From: Candidatus Rhodobacter oscarellae
GTDB lineage: Bacteria > Pseudomonadota > Alphaproteobacteria > Rhodobacterales > Rhodobacteraceae
NCBI RefSeq assembly: GCF_001078595.1
Contig: NZ_LFTY01000002.1
Location: 604,123-668,122, forward strand
DNA: 64,000 nucleotides
Direction: 5' to 3'
The position numbers were made by a program, and so were the translations under genes. Below, piece by piece: positions 8,658-16,531 of this stretch. Within the stretch, counting starts at the first letter, position 1. Every line of letters starts with the position of its first letter. The notes beneath the pieces are model-generated. The model was not told where the DNA came from. It ran no database searches and worked only from the letters and a program-made list of their open reading frames with translations.

Positions 8658-9680
8658 ATGGACGCCTTTATCCTGCAAATCCTAAACGGCCTCGACAAGG
8701 GCTCGGCCTATGCGCTGATCGCCCTGGGGCTGACGCTTATCTTCGGCACGCTTGGCGTGGTGAACTTCGCGCATGGCGCGCTGTTCATGATCGGCGCCTT
8801 CTGCGCGGTCTCGGTGCAAAAGCTGCTCTCGCTGAGCTACATCGTCATCGACGAGACCCAGAAGGACTTCCTGGGCAACCCGCTCAAGGTCGAGGTGCCC
8901 TATGTCGAGGGCATATTCGGCAAGGCGCTGGGGACGTCGATCATAGATTGGGCGGTCCCGCTGGCGATCCTGGTCACCATCCCGGTGATGGTGCTGATCG
9001 GCTTCGTGATGGAGCGCGGGCTGATCAAGCATTTCTACAAGCGCCCGCACGCGGATCAGATCCTCGTGACCTTTGGCCTGGCGATCGTCTTGCAGGAGAT
9101 CATCAAGGCCAATTTCGGCGCCAACCCGATCCAGACGCCGCCGCCTGATGCGATGATGGGCGTGCTGAACGTGGGCGCCGCGGTGGGGCTGGACCTGCCC
9201 TATCCGATCTGGCGGATCACCTACTTCCTGTTCTCGCTGATCATCATCTGCGGCGTGTTTGCCTTCCTGCAGTTCACCACTTTCGGCATGGTCGTGCGGG
9301 CTGGCATGGCCGACCGCGAGACGGTGCAGATGCTGGGCATCAATATCGACCGGCGCTTTACGATCATGTTCGGGGTCGCCGCCGCGGTGGCGGGGCTTGC
9401 GGGGGTGATGTACGGGCCGATCAACCCGCCGAATTACCACATGGGCATGGACTTTCTGGTGCTCAGCTTCGTGGTGGTTGTTGTGGGCGGCATGGGCAGC
9501 CTGCCGGGGGCGGTGCTGGCGGGCTTCCTGCTGGGCATCCTCGAGAGCTTTGCCTCCACCACCTGGGCCACCACCACGCTGCCCGGGATCAACCAAGTCA
9601 TCATCTACCTTGTGGCCATTGTTGTCCTGCTGCTGCGTCCGCGCGGCCTGATGGGGCGCAAAGGCGTGATGGAGGAGTAA
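8658..9680 (+). CDS. ABC importer permease, LivH type
   Basis: 340 residues from ATG 8658, which follows AAGGTGGGG. It has about eight membrane helices and the LivH-family N-terminal signature [19 protein letters not shown]. An inserted extracytoplasmic loop is visible around [16 protein letters not shown] conserved family segment lies near [20 protein letters not shown]. It pairs with the LivM-type subunit that starts 4 bp after its stop. Together they form the translocation pore fed by the Tat-exported binding protein. Confidence 0.85.
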   Translation: MDAFILQILNGLDKGSAYALIALGLTLIFGTLGVVNFAHGALFMIGAFCAVSVQKLLSLSYIVIDETQKDFLGNPLKVEVPYVEGIFGKALGTSIIDWAVPLAILVTIPVMVLIGFVMERGLIKHFYKRPHADQILVTFGLAIVLQEIIKANFGANPIQTPPPDAMMGVLNVGAAVGLDLPYPIWRITYFLFSLIIICGVFAFLQFTTFGMVVRAGMADRETVQMLGINIDRRFTIMFGVAAAVAGLAGVMYGPINPPNYHMGMDFLVLSFVVVVVGGMGSLPGAVLAGFLLGILESFASTTWATTTLPGINQVIIYLVAIVVLLLRPRGLMGRKGVMEE

Positions 9681-9684
9681 GAAC

Positions 9685-10896
9685 ATGCTGGGACTTAACC
9701 GCAGAGACACCTCGCTGGTCATTATCGTCGCGATCCTGACGATGCTGGCGCCCTTCATCCTCAACCCGTTCCCGTCGAACAGCGGCATGGCGCAGTTCAA
9801 CGCGGGCTACCCGGACCTGATGCAGAAATTCGTGATCTTCGGCATCTTCGCGATCGGGTTCAACATCCTGTTCGGCCTCACGGGCTACCTCTCGTTCGGT
9901 CACGCGGCCTTCCTGGGCGTGGGCTCTTATAGCTGCGTGTGGATGTTCAAGCTCCTGGGCTACAATGTGGTGCCCGGGATCGCGCTGAGCGTGATCGTGT
10001 CCGGGGTCTTCGCCGTGGGCATCGGCCTGCTCTGCCTGCGCCGGACGGGGATCTACTTTTCGATCTTGACGCTGGCTTTCGCGCAGATGTCCTTCGCGCT
10101 GGCCTACTCGGTGCTGTCGAACCCGAAGTTCAACCTGACCAATGGCGAGACCGGGCTGCAGGTCTATGCGGATGACCCGCAGGTGCTGCAATTCGGGAAC
10201 GCGCCGGACTTCCCGCATCTCTTCGGGCTCTCCTTGCGCAGCATCTACGAGCTGCAGATCGGCGGATGGGAGTTCCAGTTCCAGGTCGGGTATTACCTGT
10301 GCGCGGTCGTTATGCTGCTGTGCTTTTACGTCTCGGTGCGGATCTTCCGCTCGCCCTTCGGCATGATGCTGCGGGCGGTGAAGTCGAACCAGCAGCGGAT
10401 GAACTATACCGGCCTGAACACGCGGCCCTACACGCTGGCGGCCTTCGTGATCTCGGGGATGTATGCTGGCCTGGCCGGTGGGCTTCTGTCGGCGGTGGAC
10501 CCGCTTGCGGGCGCCGAGCGGATGCAGTGGACGGCCTCGGGCGAGGTGGTTCTGATGACGATCCTTGGCGGCATGGGCACCCTAATCGGGCCGATCCTGG
10601 GCGCGGGCTTCATCAAGTATCTCGAGGCGATCTTCTCGAAGATCAACGACAACGTGCTGCATGGCTGGTTCGCCTTCATGCCCGAGGGTATCGAGAACTT
10701 CCTGGTCGCGGTCATTCACCCCTTCGTGGGCAAGGGCTGGCACCTGACGCTGGGCCTGCTGTTCATGGTCGTGGTGATCTTCCTGCCCGGCGGGCTGGTC
10801 GAGGGTGGGCAGCGCATCGGGCGCTGGGTCACGGGGCGCGGCAAGAAACCGGCGGATGACGGCAGCCATCGCCCCGAATCCACACCTGCGGAATAA
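9685..10896 (+). CDS. ABC importer permease, LivM type
   Basis: 403 residues with about ten membrane helices and the LivM-type segment [20 protein letters not shown] near residues 54-73. The cytoplasmic EAA-like loop is near [19 protein letters not shown]. The C-terminal tail is hydrophilic. Its ATG lies 5 bp after the stop of the LivH-type gene and the LivG-type ATPase begins 13 bp after its own stop, consistent with one transcript. Confidence 0.85.
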   Translation: MLGLNRRDTSLVIIVAILTMLAPFILNPFPSNSGMAQFNAGYPDLMQKFVIFGIFAIGFNILFGLTGYLSFGHAAFLGVGSYSCVWMFKLLGYNVVPGIALSVIVSGVFAVGIGLLCLRRTGIYFSILTLAFAQMSFALAYSVLSNPKFNLTNGETGLQVYADDPQVLQFGNAPDFPHLFGLSLRSIYELQIGGWEFQFQVGYYLCAVVMLLCFYVSVRIFRSPFGMMLRAVKSNQQRMNYTGLNTRPYTLAAFVISGMYAGLAGGLLSAVDPLAGAERMQWTASGEVVLMTILGGMGTLIGPILGAGFIKYLEAIFSKINDNVLHGWFAFMPEGIENFLVAVIHPFVGKGWHLTLGLLFMVVVIFLPGGLVEGGQRIGRWVTGRGKKPADDGSHRPESTPAE

Positions 10897-10908
10897 GGAG
10901 AGGAAGCT

Positions 10909-11664
10909 ATGGGTATCCTCGAAGTTAAAGGCGTCAACAAGCGCTTCGGCGGTCTGCAGGCGCTCGGCGACGTGAACCTCTCGGTGAAGGAGCGCTCCGT
11001 GCACGCCATCATCGGGCCGAACGGGGCGGGCAAGTCGACCCTGCTGAACGTGCTGGTGGGCAAGCTGGTGCCGGATACGGGCTCGGTGATGTTCGACGGG
11101 CAGTCGGTGCTGGGGCGCAAGCCGCACGAGATCAACCAGATGGGCATCAGCCGCGTGTTCCAAACGCCAGAGATCTTCGCCGATCTCTCGGTCAAGGAGA
11201 ACGTGATGATCCCGGTCCTGGCCAAGCGGGACGGGGCGTTCAAGATGCGCGCCTGGGAGATGACCTCTAAGGATGGCGAGACCAACGACGCCGCCGAGGC
11301 GATGCTGGCCGAGCTGAACATGCAGGACAAGCTGGACGTGCATGCGGGCTCGCTTAGCCGGGGCGACAAGCGCCGGCTGGAGATCGCCATGTGCCTCAGC
11401 CAGAACCCGCGCCTGTTGCTGCTCGACGAGCCCACCGCGGGCATGGCGCGGGCCGACACCAACAACACGATCGACCTGCTGAAGGAGATCCACGAGAAGC
11501 GCGACATCACCATCGCGATCATCGAGCATGACATGCACGTGGTCTTCTCGCTGGCGCAGCGCATCACCGTGCTCGCCCAGGGCACGCCGCTGGTCGAGGA
11601 CACGCCGGACAACATCAAGGGCCATCCGAAGGTCCGCGAAGCCTACCTTGGGGAGAGCACCTGA
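10909..11664 (+). CDS. ABC importer ATPase, LivG type
   Basis: 251 residues. Walker A is GPNGAGKST (about 37-45), Walker B LLLLDEP, followed by the switch His in IIEHDMHVVF. The signature loop reads LSRGDKRRLEIA rather than LSGGQ. Variants with G-[DHQ]-K occur in the LivG/UrtD branch, so the protein is probably active. The preceding GGAGAGG is a good ribosome-binding site. The stop overlaps the start of the LivF-type subunit by one base (TGATG). Confidence 0.85.
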   Translation: MGILEVKGVNKRFGGLQALGDVNLSVKERSVHAIIGPNGAGKSTLLNVLVGKLVPDTGSVMFDGQSVLGRKPHEINQMGISRVFQTPEIFADLSVKENVMIPVLAKRDGAFKMRAWEMTSKDGETNDAAEAMLAELNMQDKLDVHAGSLSRGDKRRLEIAMCLSQNPRLLLLDEPTAGMARADTNNTIDLLKEIHEKRDITIAIIEHDMHVVFSLAQRITVLAQGTPLVEDTPDNIKGHPKVREAYLGEST

Positions 11665-12446
11665 TGACCCTGACCGAAGACCAGCTGAGCACGCATGAGC
11701 CCAAGGACTTCTCGGCGCATGCCAACAAGGCGGCGACCGCCCCGGCCTATTGCAACGTGTGGGACATCCACGCCTATTACGGCGAAAGCTACATCGTCCA
11801 AGGCGTGAGCTTTAACATCCACGAGGGCGAGATCCTCGCGCTCCTGGGCCGCAACGGCGCGGGCAAGACCTCGACCCTGCGCACCATCGCGCGGCTGGAT
11901 GACCCGCAGCTGACCCATGGCGAGATCCACCTGGACCACCAGAACGTGCACGAGATGAACAGCCACCAGGCGGCCATCGCGGGGATCCAGCTGGTGCCAG
12001 AGGACCGGCGCATCATCCCCGGCCTGACGGTGGAGGAGAACCTCAAGCTGGCGCAGATCGCCGAGCCCAAGGGCTGGTCCTTTGACCGGGTCTACGACCT
12101 CTTCCCGCGGCTGGGCGAGCGCCGCACCCAGGAGGGCGTGACGCTTTCCGGTGGCGAGCAGCAGATGCTGGCCATCGCCCGCGCGCTCTGCCGGGACATC
12201 AAGCTTTTGCTGCTGGACGAGCCCTATGAGGGCCTGGCCCCGGTGATCGTGGACGAGATCGAGAAGACGCTCAACATCATCAAGGAGCAGGGCATCACGA
12301 CGGTGCTGGTGGAGCAGAACGCGGTGCGCGCGCTGAACCTGGCCGACCGCTCGGTGATCCTGGACACCGGCACGGTGGTGTTCGACGGCACCGCCAAAGA
12401 GGTGCTCGACAACGCCGAGCTGCGCGCCGAGTATCTGGCGATCTAA
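11664..12446 (+). CDS. ABC importer ATPase, LivF type
   Basis: 260 residues with Walker A GRNGAGKTS, canonical signature LSGGEQQM and Walker B LLLLDEP followed by YEGLAP, typical of LivF. It carries about 30 extra N-terminal residues before the ATPase fold begins at YCNVWDIHAYYG. It is the last transporter gene. A two-hairpin repeat element and then acs follow on the same strand. Confidence 0.85.
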   Translation: MTLTEDQLSTHEPKDFSAHANKAATAPAYCNVWDIHAYYGESYIVQGVSFNIHEGEILALLGRNGAGKTSTLRTIARLDDPQLTHGEIHLDHQNVHEMNSHQAAIAGIQLVPEDRRIIPGLTVEENLKLAQIAEPKGWSFDRVYDLFPRLGERRTQEGVTLSGGEQQMLAIARALCRDIKLLLLDEPYEGLAPVIVDEIEKTLNIIKEQGITTVLVEQNAVRALNLADRSVILDTGTVVFDGTAKEVLDNAELRAEYLAI

Positions 12447-12454
12447 ACGCGATT

Positions 12455-12527
12455 CTGCGGCTGGGGGCAAAAATCCTCGAAGGATTTTTGGTCGGGATTT
12501 TTGAAAAATCCCGCGGCCCCACCGCAG
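12455..12527 (+). repeat. Two-hairpin element in a three-way junction (livF-type / acs gap)
   Basis: Hairpin 1 has arms CAAAAATCCT / AGGATTTTTG with loop CGA (12468-12490). Hairpin 2 has arms CGGGATTTTT / AAAAATCCCG with a one-base loop (12493-12513). Both are enclosed by an outer helix: CTGCGG (12455-12460) plus GGGG pairs with CCCC plus CCGCAG (12522-12527), with a single bulge. The RNA would fold as a three-way junction between the importer cistrons and acs. A similar element precedes cysI at 61206-61262. Confidence 0.85.
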
Positions 12528-12569
12528 ACGGATACGCACAAAAAAACATGAAGTAATGGGACGGAACAC

Positions 12570-14510
12570 ATGTCTGAAACCTATGCTCCTTCAGCGGATT
12601 TCACCGCCAACGCCCATGCCGACGAGGCCAAGTATAACGAGATGTACGCCGCCTCCGTCGCCGACCCGGATGCCTTCTGGGCCGAGCACGGGCAGCGGGT
12701 GGACTGGATCAAGCCCTTCACCAAGGTGAAGAACTCCAGCTTCGCGCACCCGGATGTCTCGATCAAATGGTTCGAGGACGGCACGCTGAACGTCGCCGCG
12801 AACTGCATCGACCGGCACCTGGCGACCCGCGGCGATCAGACGGCGATCATCTGGGAGGCGGACGACCCGAACGCCGACAGCCTGCACATCACCTATAACG
12901 AGCTGCACGCGCAGGTCTGCAAGCTGTCCAATGTCTACAAGGGCCTGGGCGTGGGCAAGGGCGACCGGGTGATCCTCTATATGCCGATGATCCCCGAGGC
13001 GGCCTACGCGATGCTGGCCTGCGCGCGGATCGGCGCGGTGCATTCCATCGTGTTCGGCGGCTTCTCGCCCGACGCCCTGGCGGCGCGGGTCGCGGGCTGC
13101 AAGGCCTCGCTGGTGGTCACCGCCGACGAGGCGCCGCGCGGCGGGCGCAACACGCCGCTGAAGGCCAACGCGGACAAGGCGATGGATATCTGCGGCGACG
13201 TGCCGATGCTGGTCGTGGGCCGCACCGGCGGCGGGCCGGGCATGAAGGCGGGGCGCGACCATTCCTATGAGGCGCTGATGGCCGAGGCCTCCGCCGAGTG
13301 CCCGCCCGAGGAGATGGCCGCCGAGGACCCGCTCTTCATCCTCTATACGTCGGGCTCCACCGGCGCGCCCAAGGGCGTGGTACACACGACCGGCGGCTAC
13401 CTGGTCTACGCGTCGATGACGCACCAGTACACGTTCGACTACCATGACGGGGACATCTTCTGGTGCACCGCGGATGTGGGCTGGGTCACGGGGCACAGCT
13501 ACATCGTCTATGGGCCGCTGGCGAATGGCGCCACCACGCTGATGTTCGAGGGCGTGCCGACCTACCCGGATGCGGGGCGGTTCTGGGCGGTCTGCCAGAA
13601 GCACAAGGTGAACCAGTTCTACACCGCCCCCACGGCGATCCGCGCGCTGATGGCGCAGGGCGACGACTTTGTGACGGGCTATGACCTATCGACGATCAAG
13701 GTGCTGGGCACGGTGGGCGAGCCGATCAACCCCGAGGCCTGGACCTGGTACAACGACGTGGTCGGCGGCGGGCGCTGCCCCATCGTGGACACCTGGTGGC
13801 AGACCGAGACCGGCGGGCACATGATGACCCCGCTGCCCGGCGCGCACGCGACCAAGCCCGGCTCGGCGATGAAGCCCTGCTTTGGGGTGCAGCCGGTGGT
13901 GCTAGAGCCCACGTCGGGCGCCGAGATCGACAGCTTCCCCACCGAGGGCGTGCTCTGCATCAAGGACAGCTGGCCGGGGCAGATGCGCACGGTCTATGGC
14001 GACCATGAGCGCTTCGTGAAGACCTACTTCTCGGACTATAAGGGCTATTACTTCGCCGGCGACGGCTGCAAACGCGACGAGGACGGCGACTGGTGGATCA
14101 CCGGGCGCGTGGACGACGTGATCAACGTCTCCGGGCACCGGATGGGCACCGCAGAGGTCGAGAGCGCGCTGGTGGCGCATGAAAAGGTCTCCGAGGCCGC
14201 CGTTGTGGGCTACCCGCACGAGATCAAGGGCCAGGGCATCTACGCCTATGTGACGCTGATGGCGGGCGAGGAATACACCGACGAGCTGCGCGCCGAGCTG
14301 TCGACCTGGGTCCGCAAAGAGATCGGCCCCATCGCCAAGCCGGACCTGATCCAATGGGCGCCAGGCCTGCCGAAAACCCGCTCCGGCAAGATCATGCGCC
14401 GCATCCTGCGCAAGATCGCCGAGAACGACTACGGCGCCCTGGGCGACACCTCGACACTCGCCGACCCGTCCGTGGTGGACGAGCTGATCGCGAACCGGAT
14501 GAACCGCTGA
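12570..14510 (+). CDS. acs: Acetyl-CoA synthetase
   Basis: 646 residues, the usual length of AMP-forming acetyl-CoA synthetase. It activates acetate (and often propionate) with ATP and CoA in the cytoplasm. The adenylate-forming motif [11 protein letters not shown], the substrate-pocket motif TWWQTETGG and the C-terminal hinge and catalytic-lysine motif [11 protein letters not shown] are all present. That lysine is the regulatory acetylation site in homologues. The gene is 123 bp downstream of the ABC importer and separated from it by a three-way-junction RNA element. It is probably co-regulated with the importer by the acyl-type regulator at 5660. Confidence 0.95.
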   Translation: MSETYAPSADFTANAHADEAKYNEMYAASVADPDAFWAEHGQRVDWIKPFTKVKNSSFAHPDVSIKWFEDGTLNVAANCIDRHLATRGDQTAIIWEADDPNADSLHITYNELHAQVCKLSNVYKGLGVGKGDRVILYMPMIPEAAYAMLACARIGAVHSIVFGGFSPDALAARVAGCKASLVVTADEAPRGGRNTPLKANADKAMDICGDVPMLVVGRTGGGPGMKAGRDHSYEALMAEASAECPPEEMAAEDPLFILYTSGSTGAPKGVVHTTGGYLVYASMTHQYTFDYHDGDIFWCTADVGWVTGHSYIVYGPLANGATTLMFEGVPTYPDAGRFWAVCQKHKVNQFYTAPTAIRALMAQGDDFVTGYDLSTIKVLGTVGEPINPEAWTWYNDVVGGGRCPIVDTWWQTETGGHMMTPLPGAHATKPGSAMKPCFGVQPVVLEPTSGAEIDSFPTEGVLCIKDSWPGQMRTVYGDHERFVKTYFSDYKGYYFAGDGCKRDEDGDWWITGRVDDVINVSGHRMGTAEVESALVAHEKVSEAAVVGYPHEIKGQGIYAYVTLMAGEEYTDELRAELSTWVRKEIGPIAKPDLIQWAPGLPKTRSGKIMRRILRKIAENDYGALGDTSTLADPSVVDELIANRMNR

Positions 14511-14517
14511 TCCTGTG

Positions 14518-14544
14518 GTAGGATGGGGTTTAACCCCATCCTAC
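14518..14544. repeat. 27-bp palindrome, left copy
   Basis: GTAGGATGGGGTT pairs perfectly with its complement around a single T, 7 bp after the acs stop. A related copy (GTAGGATGGGGTTTC...) lies in the same orientation at 16011-16037. The two bracket the atypical collagen-like gene. Confidence 0.85.
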
Positions 14545-14598
14545 ATGTCAAAACGACCCCCGTGCCGGGCTTGACCCGGGACCTCCAACCATCTGTAG

Positions 14599-14616
14599 GG
14601 CGGGACTTGTCCCGCC
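14599..14616. repeat. Short GC hairpin
   Basis: GGCGGGAC and GTCCCGCC form an 8-bp stem with a TT loop in the acs 3' region, between the 27-bp palindrome and the terminator. The intervening bases contain a GTGCCGGGCTTGACCCGGG-like stretch that resembles a common short repeat of this bacterial group (from memory). Confidence 0.6.
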
Positions 14617-14631
14617 GCCCCGTCAAATTGA

Positions 14632-14659
14632 AAAACCCCGTCGATTGCGGCGGGGTTTT
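14632..14659 (+). terminator. Intrinsic terminator downstream of acs
   Basis: AAAACCCCG (14632-14640) pairs with CGGGGTTTT (14651-14659), giving a GC core with A/T flanks. It lies about 120 bp after the acs stop and 38 bp before the next start, so it separates the acs operon from the collagen-like gene. Confidence 0.8.
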
Positions 14660-14697
14660 ATGTTATCGCCATCAAATATTTGAGTTGGAGATTTTCG

Positions 14698-15810
14698 ATG
14701 GTTGACGAGGGCGAAAGTGTTGATTTGCCACTATCCGGGGAAGAAGTTCAGAAGATCCACGAACTTTACCAAGCCGAAACAGCAAAGGTTCGCTCAGATG
14801 CGCTAGGGTTTCTTAGACTCTCTGGATTTGTGGCGGGTGGACTATTTGCCGCTTTAGCTGCACTGATCGCTTATTTTTTTGGGAGCAGCATCAATGAGTT
14901 CGACGACACAATAAGCGCGAAAATAACACGGGCGGAAGCGGATCTTGCCTCGTTTATTGAAGAAGCGAACGAAAAAGTTTCTGGAATCAATTCCGAAATA
15001 GAGGAACGACTTAGTGAAACAGAGGTTGCGTTGTGGACGGATCGCACCATTAGGGCCGACATAGTCAAAAGAGCGAGCGCCGCGGTTGATCACGCGTTCG
15101 AAAGCCCCGAAGTTCTGGAGTTAATTGGCGTGAATATCAGCGCGATCATCAAGGATGAACTGAAGGCGCGAATTGAGAACGAATTCGTAAGAGATCCTAC
15201 TCAACTAGACGAAAATGTAGCGACGCTGTTAACCGATATCGCGTTGAATATCATCGTCCCCCAAGTGGAAGCTGAGATTGACGGCTATCGCGGTCAAAGA
15301 GGGCCAATCGGACCGATTGGAGTTCGTGGTGAGCCTGGGCCCGCGGGTCCGCAAGGTCCAAGAGGGCTGCCCGGCATAGATGGAAGGAATGGAACTGATG
15401 TGGAAATCCCAGTCGGTATGGTAGCAGCCTTTTTGCCTGGAGAATTTGGCTCACGTGTTTGTCCGGAAGGATGGCGTCAATTTTCAGAGGCCAACGGGCG
15501 ATTTATTTTGGGCGCTCGAGAAAACAAATACGAACCAGGTGATCGCGGTGGAGAAGAAAGTGTGAAGCTGACTCCCGAACAAATGCCAAGTCATGTGCAC
15601 AAAGTCGGGTGGAGCAGTTCTGGCGTCCTGCACACCATCACTCTCAATGGCACTCGAGGCGATGTGCCCGACGACCGACAGTACAGAATTGACTTTGAGG
15701 CGGAGGGTGGTCAAGCGGGGCGAAATCTTCTAACCGACCAAGTGGGTGGCAATCAGCCGCACAACAATATGCCGCCCTACATCGCGTTATATTTCTGCAA
15801 GAAGGACTAG
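14698..15810 (+). CDS. Membrane-anchored collagen-like protein with phage tail-collar C-terminus
   Basis: 370 residues from ATG 14698 (GGAG 8-11 bases upstream; a TTG at 14680 is possible). A hydrophilic N-terminus is followed by one membrane helix (about 41-62), coiled coil (about 66-112), a helical stalk to 194, then twelve to thirteen Gly-X-Y triplets (about 196-234). The C-terminal domain resembles phage tail-collar / MdpB-type receptor-binding tips (CPEGWRQF, GRFILGA, MPSHVH, NNMPPYIALYFC). The base composition is visibly more AT-rich than its neighbours, a sign of horizontal origin. No other phage gene is nearby. Its function is unknown; a surface-displayed trimeric fibre is a reasonable inference. 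Confidence 0.75.
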   Translation: MVDEGESVDLPLSGEEVQKIHELYQAETAKVRSDALGFLRLSGFVAGGLFAALAALIAYFFGSSINEFDDTISAKITRAEADLASFIEEANEKVSGINSEIEERLSETEVALWTDRTIRADIVKRASAAVDHAFESPEVLELIGVNISAIIKDELKARIENEFVRDPTQLDENVATLLTDIALNIIVPQVEAEIDGYRGQRGPIGPIGVRGEPGPAGPQGPRGLPGIDGRNGTDVEIPVGMVAAFLPGEFGSRVCPEGWRQFSEANGRFILGARENKYEPGDRGGEESVKLTPEQMPSHVHKVGWSSSGVLHTITLNGTRGDVPDDRQYRIDFEAEGGQAGRNLLTDQVGGNQPHNNMPPYIALYFCKKD

Positions 15811-15840
15811 ACGGGGATAGGGCTCCGCCCGTTTGCACCT

Positions 15841-15863
15841 CAATCGGTCCACTGGACCGATTG
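15841..15863. terminator. Perfect hairpin after the collagen-like gene
   Basis: CAATCGGTCC and GGACCGATTG form a perfect 10-bp stem with an ACT loop, 31 bp past the stop. Only a weak T-rich tail (CCTTTC) follows, so it may act as a terminator or transcript stabiliser. A second hairpin, GCGGGCAT / ATGCCCGC, is at 15965-15982. Confidence 0.5.
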
Positions 15864-15882
15864 CCTTTCAGGATCGGCGCTC

Positions 15883-15926
15883 ACTGCCCGACGGAAGTCC
15901 GACGTTTTGCCGACACTTCGCCGACA
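15883..15926 (-). repeat. Array of four 11-bp iterons, copy 1
   Basis: Read on the minus strand, four contiguous 11-bp units begin YGTCGG (for example TGTCGGCAAAA at 15905-15915). Thirty bases (15885-15914) are identical to the plus-strand bases 49315-49344. The 11-bp period is about one helical turn, which would place the GTCGG boxes on one DNA face. No gene overlaps it. Confidence 0.9.
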
Positions 15927-16010
15927 GCGTTTTTGCCAGGAAAACAAGGCCAATGGGCGGGGTCGCGGGCATAAATGCCCGCCCGCACCGCACGGTACGT
16001 TAACACATCC

Positions 16011-16037
16011 GTAGGATGGGGTTTCACCCCATCTCAC
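16011..16037. repeat. 27-bp hairpin repeat, right copy
   Basis: It begins with the same 14 bases as the palindrome at 14518 (GTAGGATGGGGTTT) and continues into ACCCCATC, forming a GATGGGG/CCCCATC stem. The distal arm has diverged. It ends at the C-terminal codons of the VOC gene. Confidence 0.75.
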
Positions 16038-16450
16038 CCTCTCGCCTGATGCACCTCGATCACATTGCCCTCGGGGTCCTGAAAGAACACCTGGTGCCAC
16101 TCGGCGCTGAAGGCATGGCCGTAGTCTGAATAGGGCACCCCCTCGGCGTCCAAAACGCCCAAGAACCCGGCCAGATCGTCGGTACGGAACGCGATATGGC
16201 CGCGCTCTACCGGGTTGATTACCTGCCCGTTCTTGAAGGCCACGCGAAAGTCCCGCTCCGCCAAATGCATTTGCATCCCGCCATCCGTGGCAAAGCGGAT
16301 CTTGCCGCTAAACCCCTGATCTTCCGTCTCTTCTGTGCGCGGGAACTGCTCCGCTGGCATATCATCCAGCCCCAAAACGCGCGTGTAGAAGTCGTGCATC
16401 CGGTCCACGTCCTCGGCCACATAATTGATATGGTGGAACTCCAGTTTCAT
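16034..16450 (-). CDS. VOC-superfamily (glyoxalase/dioxygenase-like) protein
   Basis: 138 residues with the paired beta-alpha-beta-beta-beta modules of the vicinal-oxygen-chelate fold. The N-terminus FHHINYVAEDVDRMHDFYTRVLGL supplies a first metal His. A mid-protein His (MQMHLAERDF) and a terminal Glu (NVIEVHQARG) could complete the site. VOC enzymes include glyoxalase I, dioxygenases and antibiotic-binding proteins; the substrate cannot be assigned. Its 5' end faces the divergent TPP-enzyme gene 81 bp away. Confidence 0.8.
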   Translation of the reverse strand: MKLEFHHINYVAEDVDRMHDFYTRVLGLDDMPAEQFPRTEETEDQGFSGKIRFATDGGMQMHLAERDFRVAFKNGQVINPVERGHIAFRTDDLAGFLGVLDAEGVPYSDYGHAFSAEWHQVFFQDPEGNVIEVHQARG

Positions 16451-16531
16451 GCGCTGCCCCTGCTTTGCGGTTGTCGCTCTTGCGTATTTCGAACAAGGTG
16501 AAGCGGCTGGGGATTGTCAAGGATATCAACC

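Noticed and set aside
7101..8678. 525-codon minus-strand frame opposite the binding-protein gene
   Set aside because: The plus-strand gene has a strong ribosome-binding site, a Tat signal and family motifs; the antisense product has none.
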